Shown here one piece after another: positions 58,101 to 64,000 of a DNA stretch of 64,000 nucleotides (positions are counted from its first letter, which is position 1; every line of letters begins with the position of its first letter). The stretch is from Apostichopus japonicus (taxonomy: Eukaryota > Echinodermata > Holothuroidea > Aspidochirotida > Stichopodidae), in assembly GCF_037975245.1 (NCBI RefSeq), contig NC_092575.1:5511501-5575500 (forward strand). The letters run 5' to 3'. A program made the translations under genes and the position numbers. Under the pieces are notes generated by a model that saw only the letters and a program-made list of their open reading frames with translations, had not been told where the DNA came from and made no database searches.

Positions 58101-58590
58101 TAGCATAGTCCACCAGTCCCTACCATTAAGCTACAGTGCACTTTCTGTAAATCTGCTAGCTTCCATACATACAGTACCTTCCAGATCAACATGGTTGATT
58201 TATGATTTTATTAATGCCATCACTATTGGGAATACAATGTTCAAAAGTACCAATGAGCGGATGGTTCGTACAGTACTGTGACGCTGCCAAGGAAACTGGT
58301 AGGCACGGTAACCGAAGACTTGCATAACCCTGAGAATTTTGCGCACTGTGTAAAAAGAGCCATTGAATATGGAGCCCTTCAATCTCTTGTACTACGGTAT
58401 GGAGCTATTTGTACTGGTACCGGCCCTTGTGAATTGTTACTCGTACACAGGGCATTTAGATTAGTTATAATATATATATGATGTAGGGCAAAAAGATGTT
58501 ACTCTCACTCAAACTCAAAGGAATATTCCGATGGCGGACAACGTGACGCTTAGACCCATTTTTTTACTTGTTCTTTTGTAAATTAATTTA
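55125..58590. other. non-coding stretch with a polypyrimidine tract and a possible SINE
   Basis: A ~60-bp pure CT tract lies at about 55496-55555. Near 57230-57350 short repeats of CATTTTTGAAACTTTT and ACATACA words occur. No OSBP exon or other gene is recognised. Confidence 0.45.
57750..57960 (+). repeat. possible tRNA-derived SINE fragment
   Basis: Contains a good B box in GAGGTCGTGGGTTCAAGCC (about 57847-57865), followed by CTGGCCGGACAAAAG. A similar box occurs near 28392 (GGGGGTTCGACTCCTGGCCGG). The A box and tail are not convincing. Confidence 0.4.
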
Positions 58591-58672
58591 CTTTCTTTGT
58601 AAAGCGCCTTGAGCAGTGACTTTTCTTCACTGATTTGGCGCTATATAAGTTTCACTTATTATTATTATTATA
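58570..58672 (+). repeat. LINE 3' UTR tail
   Basis: TTTGTAAAGCGCCTTGAGCA .. TTTGGCGCTATATAAGTTTC followed by (TTA)n is the same kind of 3' tail as at 8580-8645, without the coding part. It is a heavily 5'-truncated CR1/L2-type copy. Confidence 0.75.
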
Positions 58673-58709
58673 CGAAGAGCAAAGTAAATCCGCACTGTTA
58701 TGGAGTTGA

Positions 58710-59952
58710 AACTAGAGCACCAATGGTGCAGAAGCTCATACCTTTTCGAGCTCAAAAATGTAGGACCTGCAAAACTTTATGGCCCACCAAATTTCAGGCC
58801 ATTTTTCAGATTCCACCAATTTTGGGCCCATGAGGCCAAACATTTTAGGTTCAAAGACAAATTTATACCCCTAGCTCAAAACGGCGATTACCCCCCCCCC
58901 ACCCCCCTCCGTTAGCAGAATCCTGGCCACACCACTGGCTATAATTCCTATTTTCCCCCTTTAAATCCTATTTTACCCACTCTCTCAAACAATACCACTG
59001 ACCTACCCTATTAAACTTTCTCTCCTCTACCTGAGCAGACATAACTTCACAAGCACCCCTTCCCAAAATTTTGGCTGGCTGCCTACTGCCTCAGGCTCAA
59101 AGACTTCTAAGAATCAGCAAGTGCTGATTGGCTATAGGACTCTCATGCTTACAGTTCAACAGTTAATAACAACTCCCAATCCTGCTCTAATTCCACTAAC
59201 AGCCTCCAGAGCTTAACCACAAATGTAAACAAACACTGCAGAGACTGGGAGACAAATTAAAGGAGCTTTGGAAAAAGGTGAAGGCTCAGATTTTTTAAAC
59301 AATGGGGATTAATTGTAATTAATTAACTTTTGACCAAAAATTATTAGGCATCACCTTGTTCATACACAATCCAACAATCATCAGTTCAACTTTGAATATG
59401 ATCCATCAAAATCTTGAGGAGATTGAGATATTTGAAAATATTACAAAGAATGACCCCCGATGACCCCCTAAATGACATTTGACCTCAATTTTCCAAACAC
59501 CCCTCGTAACCCTCATCCCGAGGAACGTTGTGACCAAGTTTCATTATAACTGGCCATACACTGTACGAACGGAAGCAATTTGAAAATATAGGGCCACGGC
59601 CCGGTCCACAAAAGACCTATAGTTGATCTTTGATCTCAAATTCATGAACACCCTGAAGGTAAAACTTCCATAGTACTATCGTGACAAACCCTCAACATTG
59701 TACCATGGAATCTGTAGGAGAAGCATTTTGCGTATTTCCACAAAATGGCCCATTACGGCCCCCAGGTGACCTTTGACCCCAAATTTCGGACCATCTCTGA
59801 TGGCCCTATACCCAATGGTCCTTGTGTCCAAGTTTCATGAAATTCCTTTAAACATTGTGCGAGTGGGAGCGGTTTTACCAATTGTTGACGGATAGAGTGA
59901 TAGACGCCGCACTGTAACAATAGCTCACACCAGCATGCTGGTATGAGCTAAA
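58710..59952. mobile_element. 1.2 kb hairpin-ended element (family Y), copy 2
   Basis: Near-identical to 35103-36287 along its length and in the same orientation. It has a short extra segment near 58840-58880 (GCCAAACATTTTAGGTTC..) and small indels elsewhere. Both ends, including the terminal GCTCACACCAGCATGCTGGT hairpin, are intact. Confidence 0.8.
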
Positions 59953-60582
59953 AACCCAAGATCTCAATATCATGTCCCTAACTCAAGATATGGTTGATTG
60001 AATGGACATTATTTTGACTGGCCAAACCTTCATAAACTCACTCCAGCAAGTTGGATTACAGTAAGGAGTTCTGTGATGTCATCCCGCATGAAATGTTCTT
60101 CAAAAGATTGACTTTCTTTTTGATAAATTTCTTGTTGATTTATCCTTGGAATCCATTGATCCATTTGGAATGTTTTGCTTCATACAGTAGCTGTCGAGGT
60201 TCTCTGTAGTTCATCAAAAAGCAACTATTTCATAGATGTAAATTATTTTTTTCCTCAGTGTAAAAGTGAGTAAGAAATTTGTAAACAAAAACCAAAAAAA
60301 ATTTAACTTGAATTTGCCCTGATGACATCATTCACAAGATACCACCAAATTTGAAAAATGCACATCTCCACCTGACAAAATGCTATGAGAATGTGGTTTG
60401 GACCAATAGGTGCAGAACATTTCCAACATTTTATTTAAATGCAATCAACATCGGAATGTCCCTTTTAAGAACTCTGTACCTGCACTCATTCTCATACCAA
60501 TGGAAACTTACTTGTACCCATGTCTGCCTTTGAGTGCAGGTGGGTAACTTCAGAACTCGATACTTGTACAGATGAACTTCCG

Positions 60583-61300
60583 GTGACATCCCTATGTTCC
60601 GACGTCTCTATGTTCCGACGTCTCTATGTTCCGACAAATTGTTTGGACTCTAATTTTTTTTGACCAAAATTTTTTCAGACCCAATTTTTTTTTGGAGACT
60701 CAATCTTTTTGGTCCCCCATTTTTCGGACCAAATTTTTTTGGGGACTTAATTTTTTGGGCCCCAAATTTTTTGGGACCCAATTTTTTTGGGGGACTCAAT
60801 TTTTTTGGACCAACATTTTTTCTGACCTACCTTTTTGGGGGACACAATTTTTTGGACGCACCAAATTTTTTTTCAGGCAAAAAAGGGCCCAAAGTTTGTT
60901 ATGACCTAAATAGTGCTTGTGACCGAAAATTGCTTGTGACCCGAAATTTAATTGTTTGTACTCAAATTTTTTGGGACCAAACTTAGTTTGGTCAAAAAAA
61001 TTTTGGTCCGAAAAAAGTTGGTCCGAAAACATGTTGGTGTCAAAAATTTTGGTCCAAAAAAAATTTGGTCATAAAAATATATTGGTCTAAAATAATTTTG
61101 GTCCGAAAATAGTTGGTCCGAAAACATGTTGGTCAACAATATTGGTCCAAAAAAAATTGAGTCCGAAAAAATTTGGGTAAAAAAAATTAGAGTCCAAAAA
61201 AATTGTCGGAACATAGAGACGTCGGAACATAGAGATGTCGGAACATAGAGACGTCGGAACATAGAGACGTCGGAACATAGAGATGTAACCGAACTTCTCA
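60583..61300. mobile_element. ~0.7 kb foldback structure with repeated termini
   Basis: Left end: three tandem CTATGTTCCGACGTCT units, then ACAAATTGTTTGGACTCTAA. Right end: the inverse, TTAGAGTCC..AATTGTCGG, followed by five tandem AACATAGAGACGTCGG units. The interior is built of (T)n-GGACCCAA words on the left arm and GGTCC-(A)n words on the right, so most of the ~700 bp could form one long imperfect hairpin. Flanking duplications were not proven. Confidence 0.75.
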
Positions 61301-64000
61301 ATACTAGCACAAATATTGCTCAGTAAGGAAAAATAGGTTCAAGAGGATAACAATTTTTGTTAGCTAGACTTAGATCTCATGCCTGCAAATTCTGATTTAG
61401 GAGAAATTAATTTCTATACATCTGCTTAAATTTCAGTAAATCTCAATGATGACGTAAATTATGATGCACAGCACATTTATTTCTCCTGACACACACACTC
61501 CAACAGTAGACCATGCAATGAATTTACGCTCCAGTTCATGTTCAAATATAACAAACTCATCAATGTATGTCATAGAGAAGCAAGCAATGCAGAGGAAAGA
61601 AAAAATTTGAAAACAAAATTGCCACTTACTTTTGAAAATTTATTACACTTTCAAGTCTAGTTTCTCGTTGAAAATATGTACACACAGAAATTCTTTGAGC
61701 CGGCCGGCCGTTAAAGGTGAAATGTGAATTTATACAAAGTGCGAGTTTGGTATGGATTGAAACTAGGTCAAACTAGGTGACATAAATCACAAATCATCAC
61801 TCCACAGATTTTTGACATGGACACGTGCAGAAAATGAAAGTTCTTACAGCACATTTCACACATGTCCTACACTAGTCTCCACAAAGTTTTGCCACCATCA
61901 CCGTTCTAACCGGAAAAATTCAATAATCCGGCCAAAGTCGCCATTAAGCTTAACTCCCCAGCTGGCTGACAACAGATGTGCCCCAAATCTCTACTAAAAA
62001 ATTATCGATATTATTTTACCTGCAGCATTGTTCTTCACTGTTTGGGCATAACATACCCACCATTGATTCCCTCCCAGTTCTCCTACATTGTGGAATAAAT
62101 CAATGAGAAATATCCCAAACGTCATTAACAAATTTAACGGCATAGATCGAGAAACGCGATTCAAAAAACCCTTTACCGAAAGCAACACAAGAGGGGCTCT
62201 GTTCGTCCTTAATTGAATTGGTACCACTGCAGCTTTGGGAAGTGAATTTTTTTTTCTTTTTTATTTTTGAAACAAATTCTGCCAAAATGGAGTGAAAGGC
62301 AAGTCGTGTCTTGACATGAACGAAGATTTTGCCCGCCGGCGGGCATTTTGTCGAGCATGGTTTAATAAGATTGGTTGTATACGGCTGTCTTATTGTGCTG
62401 CATTTATAGTTAACCGTCGGAGCCATTGACTTCCCTCAGAATGAGATGAATTTTTGGCAATTTCCCAACTCGATCTATGTGTAGTTTGAGAACTTGAACG
62501 GGAAAAGCATTACTCTCAACAGTGAGGGTTGAAGAAATTGCAAAATGGAGGTTAAAAACTAAATTATGGAAATCATTTACATTATCGAATTATGAAATTA
62601 TCGAAACAATCTGAAAAAGACATTTGAAGATATTGGGAGGGGGTGGAGGGAGGCACCTCTGTTCAAGTAACAAAACCTGAGCGACAAATGAAACAATACA
62701 TTCTACCCTCCTGCAATCTCACAAAACGAAGACCTACAACCAGAAACACAACAAACCAAACGTTAAACACTGAGGTCTACTAGAATATACTGTACTTTGG
62801 GATCAATTTTTTTTTTTAATCAAGGACATTTCCTGCTTAATTTCTACAGTAATGTGAACATGAGACATCGATCAATATTTTTTTATTTTTTTTTAACCTT
62901 TTTCTCTTTTTTTGCTTACTTTTACTGTAGAATAGACCAAGGTAAGGTTTGTCTCTTGCTTTGCGATATATAGAAGGAGATTTAATCTCCAAATTGACTC
63001 TCAAATCTTTCTTACACTTTTTTCTTTTTGTACTTTAAGTATAAACTGTGTTATTGCGGGAAAAACCGTACATAGGGACCTTGGCTGTGAATGTATTCTG
63101 TGAAACATGTATTTGTTAAAAATAATGATGGCTTCTCTAAGTGTGAAAGGGCTGTTTCTCATTGCATGTTATGACAAACTATATAATCTTTTTGTTTTTG
63201 CTGATTTTTTGTTGACAGACACAATTTTCCAGTGAAGTGTTCAAGTAATCCATTGCTTGGTAAGAGGAATGACAAGAAACATACAACCAAACAAAAAATA
63301 TCCATGCTTGACCAACTTTAGTTTACAGTTTACGACAATTTCATTATTTAAAGACACACTTACACTGTGCCACCTTACATTTTTCTTTCTAAACTAGTTT
63401 TTGCCATGTTTTCATGGTGGCTAGGAAAATGGAACAAGGTTAATAATATTGCTTGATTGATTATAGGTAGAAATATCATATGGGTATGATCAAGCACCAT
63501 CTGAGATGAAATACAAATCAATAAGATTCAGGAAGACAATTTAATTCAGGCCAAATATTTGCTATTGTAGATTTCACAAAACCTAAAGTTGAGTAGGAAC
63601 AGCCGAAGAGGTATATCATGTTTGTTCACCTGTGAAAGTGTCAACTAGACTACCAAGGTATAAATTTTACAACTTTGTAGAATAGATAGACAGGCATAGC
63701 AATTCAAAATTTCAGCCACCTGCTACAGAAAAAAAAAGGACCATTCTTTAAAAAAATCTACCGGCTAAAATCAAGTTAACTCAATTGGCAATTCCAACAC
63801 ACATGATCAGTCACCTGATCACTCTAGACACAGTAATTAGAGTGAGGAGACAGGTAAGTGAGGAGAAAATTAACTCGGGCTTTTGATCGCAGCTTAATAA
63901 TAATGTGCTTAGAAATGTTAGGTACAATAATCATGCCGATTCTATGAATGACTTACCATACATGTGTTAAAGTTTTTTGTACATGTCTACTAGCAGATAT
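61301..64000. other. non-coding stretch with one weak OSBP exon candidate
   Basis: No conserved exon is certain. T-homopolymers occur near 62808 and 62878. A dispersed donor-bearing repeat copy is at about 63846. The 62020-62082 segment on the minus strand is discussed separately. Confidence 0.4.
62020..62082 (-). CDS. candidate upstream OSBP exon (weak)
   Basis: A 63-base open segment lies between a good acceptor (TTATTCCACAATGTAG) and a donor (GCTGCAG|GTAAAA). Its phases (two bases at the start, one at the end) match exactly what the OSBP exon at 49605 requires. It would add about 21 residues ending KNNAAG before VTDGGED. A sub-segment after CCCAAACAG could be used instead as an 18-base microexon. 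It does not resemble known OSBP sequence, and phase match alone is weak evidence. Confidence 0.25.

Noticed and set aside
63957-64000. Minus-strand exon ending at TATG|GTAAGT near the window edge
   Set aside because: The donor is good, but the 44 visible bases do not resemble OSBP and the exon start is outside the window.

Overview
This is eukaryotic, intron-bearing, repeat-dense DNA from an animal. Two intact single-exon glycosyltransferase family 10 (alpha-1,3-fucosyltransferase type) genes, an oxysterol-binding-protein gene split by consensus GT/AG introns, a degraded CR1/L2-type LINE tail and a short CCCTAA telomere-type run all fit a marine invertebrate. An echinoderm (a sea cucumber, for example) is my best guess, but the sequence does not prove it. 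Most of the window is non-coding; most long open frames are by-products of (TA)n and minisatellites.

Layout. 0.8-4.1 kb: a 3.2 kb foldback-like transposable element whose arms are inverted arrays of GATATC-centred palindromes, bounded by an 8-bp target duplication. 5-11.4 kb: (TA)n, degenerate tandem repeats, a TTAA-flanked MITE, a LINE tail, and a ~172-bp tandem array interrupted by a MITE that carries telomere-like repeats. 13.3-16.2 kb: a hairpin-ended non-autonomous element and a 30-bp minisatellite. 18.7-20.1 kb and 26.3-27.6 kb: the two fucosyltransferase genes, both on the + strand and separated by a second, inverted element of the 13.3 kb family. 27.7-34.6 kb: further MITEs and tandem repeats.

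34.7-49.7 kb (- strand): nine phase-consistent exons encode the last 500 residues of an OSBP1/OSBP2-type protein, from the FFAT motif through the whole sterol/PI4P-binding ORD domain to the stop codon. The PH and coiled-coil exons are not in evidence and probably lie beyond 64 kb; one weak upstream exon candidate is at 62.0 kb. Introns and 5' flank hold a hAT-type MITE, 96-bp and 11-bp minisatellites, two copies (35.1 and 58.7 kb) of a 1.2 kb element, a ~0.7 kb foldback structure at 60.6 kb, and a short dispersed repeat that carries a strong splice-donor sequence.

The fucosyltransferases (Golgi glycan fucosylation) and OSBP (ER-Golgi sterol/PI4P exchange) both act on the secretory pathway, but nothing here shows they are co-regulated; the last fucosyltransferase gene and OSBP are convergent. 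The most unusual structures are the foldback element, the telomere-repeat MITE and the donor-bearing repeat family.
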